This document shows, in pieces, positions 35,738 through 44,829 of a stretch of 64,000 nt of DNA (within the stretch, counting starts at the first letter, position 1; each line of letters starts with the position of its first letter). Both the position numbers and the translations under genes were made by a program. The stretch is from Actinomycetota bacterium (GTDB lineage Bacteria > Actinomycetota > Actinomycetes > Streptosporangiales > Streptosporangiaceae): NCBI GenBank assembly GCA_003168255.1, contig PMSU01000098.1, forward strand, positions 42,835 to 106,834, read 5' to 3'. The notes beneath the pieces were generated by a model that did no database searches, was not told where the DNA came from, and saw nothing but the letters and a program-made list of their open reading frames with translations.

Positions 35738-36133
35738 ATGAAGGTAGAAGGTGGCCTGTTCATCGGCTGCGCCGTATTCTTCGCCGGCGCGGACATCGTG
35801 TACTGGTATTTCTCCCACGATCCGACCGGCACCACTGCCCTCGCGCTGGCCGTCGGGCTCGCGTTCCTGACCGGGTTCTATGTCCTGTTCACCGGCCGAC
35901 GGCTACCCAAGCGACCCGAGGATGACCCAGCGGGGGAGATCGAGGAGGGCACCGGGGAGATCGGGTTCTTCAGCCCGCACAGCTGGTGGCCACTCTTCCT
36001 TGGTCTCTCCTGCGGCCTGGCGGCTCTTGGTGTCGCGATCGGGTGGTGGCTGTTCCTGATCGGCATGCTGTGCGTCGTTTCCACGACGATCGGCTTTGTC
36101 TTCGAGTACTACCACGGCGAGTTCGCGCACTGA
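35738..36133 (+). CDS. ctaF: Cytochrome c oxidase subunit IV (actinobacterial CtaF)
   Basis: A 131-aa membrane protein with four hydrophobic segments: GLFIGCAVFFAGADIVYWYF, ALALAVGLAFLTGFYVLFTG, LFLGLSCGLAALGVAIGWWLFLIG and MLCVVSTTIGFVFEYYHGEFAH. The C-terminal FEYYHGEFAH and position after ctaD identify the actinobacterial subunit IV. RBS GGGGAGG precedes ATG 35738. Structural, non-catalytic component of the oxidase. Confidence 0.92.
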   Translation: MKVEGGLFIGCAVFFAGADIVYWYFSHDPTGTTALALAVGLAFLTGFYVLFTGRRLPKRPEDDPAGEIEEGTGEIGFFSPHSWWPLFLGLSCGLAALGVAIGWWLFLIGMLCVVSTTIGFVFEYYHGEFAH

Positions 36134-36706
36134 CCCACCCGAGTCGCGGTCCAGCGCTCTGTACGGCGTGTCCTGCCCGTCCACGACTACCTGCACCTCT
36201 GTTGGGGTCTACTACAAAGTCCCGCAAGTCGGCAACCTGCTTGCGGAGCAAAACACTCCCTGAGAGAACCGTGCTTCTCAGCGGCGAGAGGTCTAGATCC
36301 GGGCGTGCCTGATCTGCCCAGCCGTCATGGCCGGTGGCCGGCCCAGCCGCACCCCTAGGCGCGGGCTGCGTTCAGCCCCTCGCCGCGGGGATTGCCGCTG
36401 ATATGCGCGCGAGAGGTCTAGATCCGAAGAATTATGCCGAACGGATGCGCGCCTCAGTCGAGCCCGCCGCCAGCCACCCGCGGCCGAACGTCACGGTCGC
36501 CCAGGTCGCTCGCCCGTGCAAGCAGGACCGCCTGTAATCGAGGTTAGCCAGCTACGGCGAACAGACCGGCGTGAGCCCGGGGCGTTTGCTTCGGAGCCTC
36601 TCCCGCATCTCGTCGCGGCATGGACGCTCCTCGCACCGCAGGCAGCGTAAAGGGGGGTACCCCCAGACGCAGGGATGCCCCCCTACATGAACGACTTACC
36701 GCAGCC
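36134..36706. other. 573-bp region without a supported gene
   Basis: Between ctaF and the DUF397 gene. It contains an 18-bp direct repeat (listed separately). A short plus-strand ORF at 36334-36537 includes DMRARGLDPKNYAERMRAS, which looks protein-like but has no recognised family and no ribosome site; it may be a gene fragment. Confidence 0.4.
36284..36426. repeat. 18-bp direct repeat pair
   Basis: GCGAGAGGTCTAGATCCG occurs exactly at 36284-36301 and 36409-36426, 125 bp apart, in non-coding DNA. Confidence 0.8.
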
Positions 36707-36934
36707 TCAGCCTAGGCCGAGCGCGCCGGCCTTCACCTGGTCGGTGAACACCCGCCACTCGCCAGACCCGAATGCCAGGACCGGACCCTCAGGGTCCTTC
36801 GAGTCCCGTATAGCGATCAGGTGACCGCGGCCTGTCTGCCTGCCCAGCGCAGCCGCGACCTCGACGCAATCGCCGCCGTTGTTGCCGCTGAGGCTGCTCT
36901 TGCGCCACGTGGCGCTCGTCAGGTTCACGTTCAC
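36707..36934 (-). CDS. DUF397 domain protein
   Basis: A 75-aa protein with the classic DUF397 pattern: ATWRKSSLSGNNGGDCVEVA, AIRDSKDPEGPVLAF and EWRVFTDQVKAG. Members work with XRE/DUF5753 regulators and RsbW-like ATPases in actinomycete development and secondary metabolism. The divergent neighbour is an HATPase protein, but the usual helix-turn-helix partner is absent here. Confidence 0.9.
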   Translation of the reverse strand: MNVNLTSATWRKSSLSGNNGGDCVEVAAALGRQTGRGHLIAIRDSKDPEGPVLAFGSGEWRVFTDQVKAGALGLG

Positions 36935-36948
36935 CGCCCCGACTTTCC

Positions 36949-37623
36949 GTGCTTGTCGATGAAACTCGCGCCTTTCTCCGAAAGGCCCTGGCGGGCTGCC
37001 CGCGAGCCGACGACGCGATAGCGCTGGGATCAGAATTTTCGGCGAACGCCGTGCTGCACAGCAGGTCAGGCGCCCCCGGAGGGACGTTCACCGTCCGGAC
37101 CGAGGTCAGCGAGGACGCCTACATCTACATCGCCGTCGAGGACGACGGCGGCCCCTGGAAGACCCGCGCCTGCCAGATCCGGACCGGGCACGGACTGGAC
37201 CTCGTGCAGGCCGTCGCCGGACCTGCGAACTGGGGGATCACCGGAGACGCGGCCGGCCGCCTGGTCTGGGCCCGGCTGCCCTGGCCCGGCACAGACCGCC
37301 TCGAACGCGAACTGAACACACCGGGGGTCACCACGCCAGCCCATCCCGAGGACGACGACACGGGACAGGCCGAACTGGAGACACTCGCCGCCGAGCTGAC
37401 CGGCCGGGGCCTGCGGGCAAAGCTCATCACCCCCCAGGGCAGGCTGCCCCACCTGGAGATCTGCGGCCTGGGGAAACCCATGCCACCCCAGCGGGTGTAC
37501 GCCCAAGCCGACTGGTACTTCTGGCCCACCGCCGAACGGATAGCCGCCAGCGACGACGTGACGACCGCGGCCCGCACCATCGCCCGCGTCCTGCGCACTG
37601 ACGGCGGGACGCGGGGTGCCTGA
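36949..37623 (+). CDS. RsbW-like ATP-binding protein (HATPase_c_2)
   Basis: A 224-aa protein. The N-terminal ~115 residues are a GHKL anti-sigma-type kinase fold: ALGSEFSANAVLHSRSGAPGG (N box), IAVEDDGGPWK and TGHGLDLVQAVAG (G boxes). A C-terminal ~100-residue extension (LETLAAELTGRGLRAKLITPQGRLPHLEICGLG) resembles domains found on actinomycete regulatory ATPases. Start GTG 36949 is only 14 bp from the divergent DUF397 start, so its N-terminus may be truncated or the genes share overlapping control elements. Confidence 0.8.
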   Translation: MLVDETRAFLRKALAGCPRADDAIALGSEFSANAVLHSRSGAPGGTFTVRTEVSEDAYIYIAVEDDGGPWKTRACQIRTGHGLDLVQAVAGPANWGITGDAAGRLVWARLPWPGTDRLERELNTPGVTTPAHPEDDDTGQAELETLAAELTGRGLRAKLITPQGRLPHLEICGLGKPMPPQRVYAQADWYFWPTAERIAASDDVTTAARTIARVLRTDGGTRGA

Positions 37624-37658
37624 CCAGTACGGTTCCGGGCAGTACCGCGCCGAGCTGG

Positions 37659-38333
37659 CTACGCGGCGGGGACGAGCCCGGCGCGGTAGGCGATGATGAC
37701 GAGCTGTACGCGGTCACGGCAGCCCAGCTTGGTCAGCAGGTGGCCCACATGCGTCTTGGCGGTCGCCGGGCTGATGCTCAGCTGGCCAGCGATCTCGGCG
37801 TTTGACAGGCCCTGGGCGACGAGGGTGAGAACTTCCCTTTCCCGGTCCGTGAGATCCTTCAGCTCCGCCCCGCATGCCGGGGCCTGCGGCGGCGCCAGGT
37901 CAGGCCGGCGGGAGAACTCGCCGAGCAGGCGGCGCGTGACGCTGGGGGCAAGGAGCGCGTCACCAGCCGCGATGACCCGGATGGCATTCAGCAGATCGAC
38001 TGGCATGGTGTCCTTGAGCAGGAAGCCGCTGGCACCGGCCCGCAGTGCGGCGTAGACATACTCGTCCAGGTCGAAGGTCGTCAGGATGAGCACGCGCACA
38101 TCCTGGGTATCGGCCGCGCCGGTGATCTGGCGGGTGGCCTCGATGCCGTCCATGACCGGCATCCGGATGTCCATCAAGATGACGTCGGGCCGGGTCTTGC
38201 GGGCCGCCTCGACAGCCTCGGCGCCGTTCCCGGCCTCGCCGACGACGGTGAAGCCCGGGGTGGCGGCGATGATGCCGCTGAACCCGACCCGGACGAGGGC
38301 CTGGTCGTCGGCGACGACCACCCGGAGGTTCAT
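37659..38333 (-). CDS. NarL/LuxR-family two-component response regulator
   Basis: A 224-aa DNA-binding regulator. The receiver domain begins MNLRVVVADDQALVRVGF, with the phosphoacceptor Asp in DVILMDIRMPVMDG and Lys in FLLKDTMP. The LuxR-type helix-turn-helix is LTDREREVLTLVAQGLSNAEIAGQLSISPATAKTHVGHLLTKLGCRDR. ATG 38333 overlaps the upstream histidine kinase stop (ATGA); the longer track ORF is an upstream reading frame. It forms a cognate pair with that kinase, possibly controlling the divergent ABC operon. Confidence 0.93.
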   Translation of the reverse strand: MNLRVVVADDQALVRVGFSGIIAATPGFTVVGEAGNGAEAVEAARKTRPDVILMDIRMPVMDGIEATRQITGAADTQDVRVLILTTFDLDEYVYAALRAGASGFLLKDTMPVDLLNAIRVIAAGDALLAPSVTRRLLGEFSRRPDLAPPQAPACGAELKDLTDREREVLTLVAQGLSNAEIAGQLSISPATAKTHVGHLLTKLGCRDRVQLVIIAYRAGLVPAA

Positions 38334-39910
38334 GACGCGGCATCTCCCGTCGGCAGCCGCGCGGCCACCCGGAAGCCTCGCACCGGCAGCGGCGCCGCGG
38401 TCAGATCGCCACCATAGAGGTTGACCCGCTCTCGCATTCCGATCAGGCCATGGCCGCCTGGCACTTCGGCTGCCACTGCGGCCCACGAGCCTGGTCCGTG
38501 GGCGCCCGCGGCGGCCGGGACCTGGTGGCCGCGCCCGTCGTCGGTGATCTCGACGGACAGTTCGTCCCTGTGGTAGGTGACGGTGACCGTGCAGGAGGGC
38601 GTGTCCGCGTGCTTGACCACGTTGGTCAGGGCCTCCTGCACGATGCGGAACGCCGCCAGGTCGATCCCCGGTGGTAGCTCCCTGCGGCTGCCGTGCACCC
38701 GGAGATCCACCACGACGCCCGCGTTGGCGATCCGTGCCACCAGCCTGTCCAGGTCCGCCAGGCCAGGCGCGGGCAGTAGCGGAGCCGTCTCCCGCGTCAC
38801 GTCGTCAGCCCCAGAGCCATTGCCCCCCGCGCTGCCATTGCCCCCCGCGCTGCCGTTGCCCCCCGCGCTGCCGTTGCCCCCCGTGCCGTTGCCCCCCGTG
38901 CCGTTGCCCCCCGCGCTGCTGCTGCCCCCCGCGCTGCCAGTGCCCCCCACGCCGCCGCGCACACGGCGGTTCCTTCCGGACCCATCCGGCGTCGGCTGTT
39001 CGTTCCTGCCCCGCTTCGCCGCCGCTGGCGCCGTGGCCGCTGCGCCGCGCGCCGTGGCATCGCCGAGGTGATCCGCCGCACCGCCGGGTCCAGCGGGCGC
39101 CGGGTTGGCCTGGCGCAGTACGCCGAGCATGTGCCGCATTTCCGCGAGAGCCTCGCGGCTTGTCGCCTGGATGGCCCCGAGTGCCTCCCGTGCCTGGGCC
39201 GGCTTCGTGTCGATGACGTGGTGGCCGTATCCCGCCTGCACCGCGATCACGGTCATGCTGTGCGCGATCACGTCATGCAGTTCCCTGGCGATCCTCAGCC
39301 GCTCCTCGGTGACGGCGCCGGTTGCCGCCTGGTCCTGAAGCTGCGCGGCGTACGCGCGACGCTGCCCGGCCGCGTAGCCCACCATCCAGATGATGATCAC
39401 GACAAAGGAAACCGAGATCGCGTTCCCCACCTGATGTCCGCTCGACAAAAGGACGACAAGCCCCTCGATCCCGAGCACCGCGAGCACCGCGGCGAGCGCG
39501 CCGACAGCTATCTGGCGCCGGTAACCGGCAGCCACCACGTGGAGCACGTAGGCGGCAGGTATCAGGAGCGTCGGGGCGAAGCTGATCGGGACCGCCGCAA
39601 TGGCGAGCGTGGCTACTGCCACGGCCGCGCCGAGGGCGACGAGGGGCCTGAGGCGGCGCAGTGCCACCGGGGCCGACAAGGCGATGGCGAGCAGCAATAT
39701 CAGCAGCCCGTGCCAGGGCAAGCGCGAGGCCGGGTTGCCAGGCAGCGGTGTGTCGCCAAGGAGCAGTGTGCTGCGCAGGCTCAGGAACAGTACGAGGGCG
39801 CACAAAGCCGCGGCGAGACAGTCAAGCGCGACCCAGTGTTTCGCCCGCAGCCGCTTGGTTAGCGGCGGCCGCGGCCTGACTGGCGGCGGTGCCTGCCACT
39901 GGGTACTCAC
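38330..39910 (-). CDS. Sensor histidine kinase (HisKA_3, NarL partner)
   Basis: A 526-aa membrane kinase. Several hydrophobic helices at about 28-185 form the sensor. The dimerisation/phosphoacceptor helix is EERLRIARELHDVIAHSMTVIAVQAGY, and the HATPase domain shows FRIVQEALTNVVKHADT, EITDDGRGHQ and GGHGLIGMRERVNLYGG. Between HisKA_3 and HATPase is an unusual ~100-residue insert rich in GGNGSAGGNGTGG, encoded by 15/18-bp repeats. ATG overlap couples it to the response regulator. Confidence 0.92.
   Translation of the reverse strand: MSTQWQAPPPVRPRPPLTKRLRAKHWVALDCLAAALCALVLFLSLRSTLLLGDTPLPGNPASRLPWHGLLILLLAIALSAPVALRRLRPLVALGAAVAVATLAIAAVPISFAPTLLIPAAYVLHVVAAGYRRQIAVGALAAVLAVLGIEGLVVLLSSGHQVGNAISVSFVVIIIWMVGYAAGQRRAYAAQLQDQAATGAVTEERLRIARELHDVIAHSMTVIAVQAGYGHHVIDTKPAQAREALGAIQATSREALAEMRHMLGVLRQANPAPAGPGGAADHLGDATARGAAATAPAAAKRGRNEQPTPDGSGRNRRVRGGVGGTGSAGGSSSAGGNGTGGNGTGGNGSAGGNGSAGGNGSAGGNGSGADDVTRETAPLLPAPGLADLDRLVARIANAGVVVDLRVHGSRRELPPGIDLAAFRIVQEALTNVVKHADTPSCTVTVTYHRDELSVEITDDGRGHQVPAAAGAHGPGSWAAVAAEVPGGHGLIGMRERVNLYGGDLTAAPLPVRGFRVAARLPTGDAAS
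38818..38950. repeat. 15/18-bp repeats encoding a Gly/Asn/Ser linker in the kinase
   Basis: Alternating GCCCCCCGCGCTGCCGTT (18 bp) and GCCCCCCGTGCCGTT (15 bp) units, all multiples of three, so the reading frame is kept. Confidence 0.85.
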
Positions 39911-40165
39911 GCACCTACGGTAACCGCAGCTGGCCGCCTTGACGTCAGCCTGTAGGTGTAGGCCCGCAGGATCATCACAGGCCGCTCCGTCGCCCGACCG
40001 GAGAAAGAAGATCCCCCTGCCGGGTGACGACTGTGATCATGGTTCAGGCCAGGCTTGGGGAAACGCCGCTACGGGGGCGCCGGCCCAGCCAGGCCGGCCA
40101 GCATGCGGCAAACACGAAAGCCAGCACGAAAGCAAGCACGCGGCAACCGAAAGCGAGGACAGGCC

Positions 40166-41137
40166 ATGACCACAGGCGCCGAAGGCGCGGTCATCGAGAC
40201 GCAGGTGCTGACCAAACGGTATCCAGGCAACGTGACTGCCCTCGACGGGCTCACGGTCACCGTGCCGTCCGGCATCACCGGCCTGGTCGGCGCGAACGGC
40301 GCGGGCAAGTCCACCCTGATCAAGATCCTGCTCGGCCTGCTCGAGCCGACAAAGGGCAGGGCGAAGGTGCTTGGCCACGACTGCCAGCTCGAAGGTGAGC
40401 AGATCAGGACCCTGATCGGCTACATGCCTGAGCACGACTGCCTGCCGCCTGACGTCAGCGCCACCGAATTCGTCACCCACCTGGGCCGGATGTCCGGCCT
40501 GCCCGCCACCGCGGCGAAGGAGCGGGCAGCCGAATCGCTGCGCCACGTCGGACTGCACGAGGAGCGGTACCGCCAGATCGGCACCTACTCCACCGGCATG
40601 AAGCAGCGGGTGAAGCTGGCCCAGGCGCTGGTGGGGGATCCGCGGCTGCTGCTGCTCGACGAGCCGACGAACGGGCTCGATCCGGCCGGCCGCGGGTCGA
40701 TGCTCGAGCTCATCTCCCGGATCGGCACGGAGTTTGGCATCTCCATCGTCGTCGCCTCGCACCTGCTCGGCGAGATCGAGCGAATCTGCGACAACCTGGT
40801 GGCGATCGAGGCGGGGCGGCTGCTGCGTGCCGACACCATCACCAGCTTCACCGAGGTCAGCCGGGTGCTGCTTGTCGAGGTGGAAGAGGGCCTGGCAGTG
40901 CTGGCCGACGAGCTCGCGAAACGCGGGCTCGACCCCAGGCAGCACCAGCGGGCGCTGCTCGTGCCGCTGGCGGGCGATGCCACCTACGACGCGGTCCGCG
41001 ACGCGGTCGCCGATCTCGGCCTGCCGCTCGGACGACTGGAGCAGCGGCGGCACAGCATCGAAGAGCTGTTCCGCGACGCTGTCGAACCTGGCGCGGAGCC
41101 CGACTACCTGATGACGGAGGTGTCCGATGTCCGCTGA
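40166..41137 (+). CDS. ABC transporter ATP-binding protein (ABC-2 type)
   Basis: A 323-aa nucleotide-binding subunit. Walker A is GANGAGKST, the signature is YSTGMKQRVKLAQAL, Walker B is LLLLDEPTNGLD, and the switch histidine is in VVASHLLGEIE. ATG 40166 follows GCGAGGACAG; the track ORF carries a 37-residue spurious extension. First gene of a four-gene operon alternating ATPase and permease, giving two ATPase-permease pairs that likely form an exporter or a natural-product or antibiotic efflux system. Confidence 0.92.
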   Translation: MTTGAEGAVIETQVLTKRYPGNVTALDGLTVTVPSGITGLVGANGAGKSTLIKILLGLLEPTKGRAKVLGHDCQLEGEQIRTLIGYMPEHDCLPPDVSATEFVTHLGRMSGLPATAAKERAAESLRHVGLHEERYRQIGTYSTGMKQRVKLAQALVGDPRLLLLDEPTNGLDPAGRGSMLELISRIGTEFGISIVVASHLLGEIERICDNLVAIEAGRLLRADTITSFTEVSRVLLVEVEEGLAVLADELAKRGLDPRQHQRALLVPLAGDATYDAVRDAVADLGLPLGRLEQRRHSIEELFRDAVEPGAEPDYLMTEVSDVR

Positions 41138-42068
41138 CGGCGCGCTGGCCAGGGCAGACCGGCCGACAGCGGGCGCGGATGGTGTCATCCACGACCGCGG
41201 CTATCGCCGCTACGATGGCCCGCGACTTGGCCGGGTACAGATCGTCCGGTCGCTTTGCTGGCACAGTTTCCGGTCTTCGTTCGGAATAGGCAGGGGTCCC
41301 AAGGCCAAGATCGTGCCGGTCATAGCCTTCATCGCCATCTGCCTGCCCGCCGTCGTGAACGCGGTCATGGTGGCGAAAGGGGGGACGCGGGTCGTCTCCT
41401 ACAGCACGTATACGTTCGCGCTGCGGGTCGTGGTCCTGACGATCTTCGTGGCGGTTCAGGCACCCGAGCTCGTTTCCCGGGACCTGCGCAGCCGCGTGCT
41501 GCCGCTCTATTTCTCCCGGCCGATGCGCAGGGGCGACTATCCGCTCGCGAAATACGTCGCGTTCACGATGGCCTGCCTGGCGATGATCGAGATCCCGCTG
41601 GTGCTGCTCTACCTCGGCACGATCGTCTCAGCCAAAGGCCACAGCGGGATCTGGAGCGAGACCAAGGGACTGGCCGGCGGCCTGCTTATCGGGCTGATGT
41701 GGGCAGTGCTGGTAGCGGCGATCGGCCTGGCCCTCGCCTCGCTGAGCGGGCGACGCGCCTATGCGACCGGCGCGATCGCGATCTACTTCTTCCTCACCTG
41801 GACGCTATCCCAGCTCATCTACCAGATCGCGGGCGGACGCGGCGGGCCGTTCGTGCCCGGCGGCCCGTCGCCAGGCCAGCGGCTGGCCGGGCTGCTCAGC
41901 CCGTTCACCGTGCTGGACGGCGTCAGGCAGTGGTTCGGCGACAAGGCCGTCGGCCCGATGTCGCCGCCTGGCGGCTACGGGGCCGCCTACGTCGTGATGT
42001 TCCTTGTGCTCCTCGCGGCGAGCTTCGCGATCCTGGCCGTACGGTACCGGAAGGCGGCAGCGGCATGA
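41127..42068 (+). CDS. ABC-2 type transporter permease
   Basis: A 313-aa membrane protein overlapping the upstream ATPase gene by 11 bp. After a cytosolic start (GVIHDRGYRRYDGPRLGR) it has about six hydrophobic segments, including AKIVPVIAFIAICLPAVVNAVMV, FALRVVVLTIFVAVQAPELVSRDL and LPLYFSRPMRRGDYPLAKYVAF, a cytosolic motif typical of ABC-2 permeases. It pairs with the ATPases on either side. Confidence 0.88.
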   Translation: MSADGALARADRPTAGADGVIHDRGYRRYDGPRLGRVQIVRSLCWHSFRSSFGIGRGPKAKIVPVIAFIAICLPAVVNAVMVAKGGTRVVSYSTYTFALRVVVLTIFVAVQAPELVSRDLRSRVLPLYFSRPMRRGDYPLAKYVAFTMACLAMIEIPLVLLYLGTIVSAKGHSGIWSETKGLAGGLLIGLMWAVLVAAIGLALASLSGRRAYATGAIAIYFFLTWTLSQLIYQIAGGRGGPFVPGGPSPGQRLAGLLSPFTVLDGVRQWFGDKAVGPMSPPGGYGAAYVVMFLVLLAASFAILAVRYRKAAAA

Positions 42069-42976
42069 GCACGATCGAGCTGACGGGCGTGTCCCACTGG
42101 TACGGCAACGTGGTCGCGGTGAATGACGTCACCATGACCATCGGGCCCGGCGTCACCGGGCTGCTCGGGCCGAATGGCGCGGGCAAGTCAACCATCCTGC
42201 ACATGATCAGCGGGTTCCTCGAGCCATCCCGGGGCACCCTGACCGTCGGTGGCGCGCCGAGCTGGCACAACCCCGGCATCTACCGCACGCTCGGCCTGGT
42301 TCCCGAGCGCGACTCGGTCTACGCCGTACTGACCGGGCTGGAGTTCGTCCGCGCCACCGCGAAACTGCATAAGCTCGCCGACGCTGACGGCGCCGTTGGC
42401 CGGGCGATCGCCATGGTGGACATGGCGGCCGCCGCCGACCGCCGGATCTCCACCTATTCCAAGGGCATGCGGCAGCGGATCAAGGTCGCCGCCGCGCTCG
42501 TGCACGACCCCCAAGTCCTGCTGCTCGACGAGCCGTTCAACGGGATGGATCCGAGGCAGCGGCTGCACATGATGGACCTGCTCGACAAACTCGGCGCCGA
42601 AGGCCGCACTATCCTGTTCAGCTCGCACATCCTCGAAGAGGTCGAGCGGCTGTCCGGCACCATCCAGGTGGTCGTCGCGGGACGGCTGGCGGCTTCGGGT
42701 GACTTCCGGGCGATCCGGCGGCTCATGACCAGCAGGCCGCACGTCTTCATGGTCCGCTCGTCCGACGACCGGCTGCTCGGCGCCACCCTGATCGGCCGCC
42801 CGGCGGTGACCGGCGTGGAACTGACCGCCAAGGGACTCCAGGTGCGAGCGTCCGACTACGGCGCCTTCTGCCGCGAGGTCGCGGTGCTCAGCCGCGAACA
42901 TGGCATCCGGCTGCTCGAACTGCTCCCCGCCGACGAGTCGCTGGAAAGCGTCTTCTCCTACCTGCTCGCATCATGA
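42065..42976 (+). CDS. ABC transporter ATP-binding protein (ABC-2 type)
   Basis: A 303-aa nucleotide-binding subunit starting at ATG 42065, ATGA overlap with the permease stop. Walker A is GPNGAGKST, the signature is YSKGMRQRIKVAAAL, Walker B is LLLDEPFNGMD, and the H-loop is FSSHILEEVE. The track ORF from 41255 wrongly reads through the permease. It differs in the Walker B region (PFNGMD) from the first ATPase, consistent with a heteromeric transporter. Confidence 0.92.
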   Translation: MSTIELTGVSHWYGNVVAVNDVTMTIGPGVTGLLGPNGAGKSTILHMISGFLEPSRGTLTVGGAPSWHNPGIYRTLGLVPERDSVYAVLTGLEFVRATAKLHKLADADGAVGRAIAMVDMAAAADRRISTYSKGMRQRIKVAAALVHDPQVLLLDEPFNGMDPRQRLHMMDLLDKLGAEGRTILFSSHILEEVERLSGTIQVVVAGRLAASGDFRAIRRLMTSRPHVFMVRSSDDRLLGATLIGRPAVTGVELTAKGLQVRASDYGAFCREVAVLSREHGIRLLELLPADESLESVFSYLLAS

Positions 42977-43758
42977 CGAGCCTTCACCCACCACAGCTTC
43001 ACCCACCACAGGGGGCAGTGATTCCCATGTCCGGCTTGTTCAACGGAACGGTCGCCTCGATCACCCTGCGCGCCACGATGGGCCGCAGGCGGGCGCTGAT
43101 CTTCGCGCTCCCGTCAGTGATCCTCATCCTCGTCACGCTCGCGCTCAAGGCCGCCGGTTCGGCGTCCCCCAACTGGCCGAGCGTCATACTCGGCACCTTC
43201 GGCTTCACCGTGGTGCTTCCGCTCACCGCGCTGATCATCGGCACCAGCGTTCTCGGCGCCGAGATCGACGACGGCAGCATCATTCACCTGCTGGCCACGC
43301 CGGTGCGCCGGTCCTCGGTCATCGTGACCAAGTTCGTCGTCGCGGCCGGCCTGACCATGCTGCTGGTGGCGGTGCCCATGCTGGTGGCCGGGCTCATCGC
43401 CACCGGCGGCGCGACCAAGCTCGCGATCGGGCTCTTCGTCGGCGCACTGGCCGGATCGGTGATCTACAACGCCCTGTTCGTGATGATCTCCGCCGTCACC
43501 ACCCGGGCGATCGCCGTCGGGCTGCTTTACGTGCTGTTCTGGGAGGGGCTGCTGGGCAACCTCGTCAGCGGCGCGCGCGAGCTGTCCATCGGTCACTACT
43601 CGCTGGGCATCGCCAACTCGATCGCCCACGACGCGACCCTGCACGCCGGCCTGAGCCTGACCACGGCGGTGGTCATGGGGGCGATCGTGACGGTCGCGAC
43701 GCTTACGGTGGCAGCGCGACGGCTGGCGCACTTCTCCCTGCGCGGCGACGCGCTTTAA
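42973..43758 (+). CDS. ABC-2 type transporter permease
   Basis: A 261-aa membrane protein with six predicted helices (for example ALIFALPSVILILVTLAL, VILGTFGFTVVLPLTALIIGTSVLG and FVVAAGLTMLLVAVPMLVAGLIA) and the ABC-2 motif GAEIDDGSIIHLLATPVRRSSVIVTKF. ATG 42973 overlaps the previous stop; ATG 43027 after GGGGGCA is an alternative that would remove a duplicated LHPPQ peptide. Last gene of the ABC operon, convergent with the monooxygenase operon. Confidence 0.88.
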   Translation: MTSLHPPQLHPPQGAVIPMSGLFNGTVASITLRATMGRRRALIFALPSVILILVTLALKAAGSASPNWPSVILGTFGFTVVLPLTALIIGTSVLGAEIDDGSIIHLLATPVRRSSVIVTKFVVAAGLTMLLVAVPMLVAGLIATGGATKLAIGLFVGALAGSVIYNALFVMISAVTTRAIAVGLLYVLFWEGLLGNLVSGARELSIGHYSLGIANSIAHDATLHAGLSLTTAVVMGAIVTVATLTVAARRLAHFSLRGDAL

Positions 43759-43818
43759 AGACAAGCCAATATCTTCCGAACGGCTGCTGATTCTGGCGAC
43801 GTCGTAGCATGGCGCGCG

Positions 43819-44826
43819 TCAGAGCCCGCAGAGCTCCAGATAGGCCCGGTGCTGTTCGCGCACCGCGCCAATCACATCGTCGGTGGCCATCGCGGCGGGA
43901 GCCGTAGCGAATATCGCGGCGAGGGGCTCAGTAGCCTCGACCACCCGAGGCTGCCACGCGCCGAGCCAGCCCGTCAGCACTTCCCGCAGCTCGGGCCGGT
44001 GCTCAAGCGCGTACCTGACCAGTGCCGACGACCAGTCCTGGCTGCGCTGAGAGTCGACACCGAACTCGGTGAACAGCAGCGCCAGGAACTCGTCGGAGTT
44101 GCGCCGGGCCAGGTCCGCGAGCTGGGAGTTCAGCAGGGCGTCCAGGGCCGGCTTCACCGCCAGGTTGCGCGCGGCGAACGCCTCCCCCCAGTCGTGAGTG
44201 ACCAGCAACTGCTCGCAGGCGCGGCGCAGCGGCTGCCAGGCCGGGTCATTCTCCCAGGCGCCGCGCGCCAGCGCAGTGGTCGCCAACTCGTCGCCGTGCG
44301 CGTTGGCGAGCACCTTCGTCCAGTACGCGATCCGCTGCACCCGGCGCATCTCGTCGGCGGCGCCAAAGTGGGCGGCGTTGGTGATGAAGGACGACGGCGC
44401 CATCTGCCCGACGTACAGGCCGGTCATCTGTAGCACGTGCAGCGGGAACCGCAGCGGCACGAACAATTCCCGCAGCGTGGCCACCCAGGCCGGGTCAAGG
44501 CGCGTTACCGAGCTCGTCGCCTCGTGCGTGTCGATGAGCAGGTCAAGGTAGGTCTCGCGGTCGTGCTGGAGCGCGACGTAGTCCTTGTAGGTGAGCTTGT
44601 ACGGGTCGCGGAATTCCTCCCAGTCGTCCACCTGGAACGGGGAGCCCTCGCGGTATTTCAGGTACCAGAGGTTGAGCGGCATGCCGGGATCGAGCTCGAA
44701 CGGCGCCGGTTCCTTGCGGAAGTGGTAGTGGAAGCGCGCCGCGGTCACCTCGTACGTGCTGGGCTTGCGCCGGACGTCGCCGAGCAGGCTCCAGGTCTTC
44801 TGTGTCCTGGGTGATCTGTTCGCCAT
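43819..44826 (-). CDS. tmoE: Toluene-4-monooxygenase-type hydroxylase beta subunit
   Basis: A 335-aa ferritin-like subunit of a soluble di-iron monooxygenase. KTWSLLGDVRRKPSTYEVTAARFHYHF, PLNLWYLKYREGSPFQVDDWEEFRDPYKLTYKDYV and MTGLYVGQMAPSSFITNAAHFGAADEMRRVQRIAYW match TmoE/TouE-type beta subunits. The di-iron ligands are absent, as expected for the structural subunit. Last gene of the minus-strand tmoABCDE operon, beginning 3 bp after tmoD. No reductase gene (tmoF) follows; the next genes are the convergent ABC transporter. Confidence 0.92.
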   Translation of the reverse strand: MANRSPRTQKTWSLLGDVRRKPSTYEVTAARFHYHFRKEPAPFELDPGMPLNLWYLKYREGSPFQVDDWEEFRDPYKLTYKDYVALQHDRETYLDLLIDTHEATSSVTRLDPAWVATLRELFVPLRFPLHVLQMTGLYVGQMAPSSFITNAAHFGAADEMRRVQRIAYWTKVLANAHGDELATTALARGAWENDPAWQPLRRACEQLLVTHDWGEAFAARNLAVKPALDALLNSQLADLARRNSDEFLALLFTEFGVDSQRSQDWSSALVRYALEHRPELREVLTGWLGAWQPRVVEATEPLAAIFATAPAAMATDDVIGAVREQHRAYLELCGL

Positions 44827-44829
44827 CGG

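Noticed and set aside
36334-36537. 67-aa ORF containing RARGLDPKNYAERMR
   Set aside because: Protein-like patch but no ribosome site, family or consistent length; reported only as a possible fragment.
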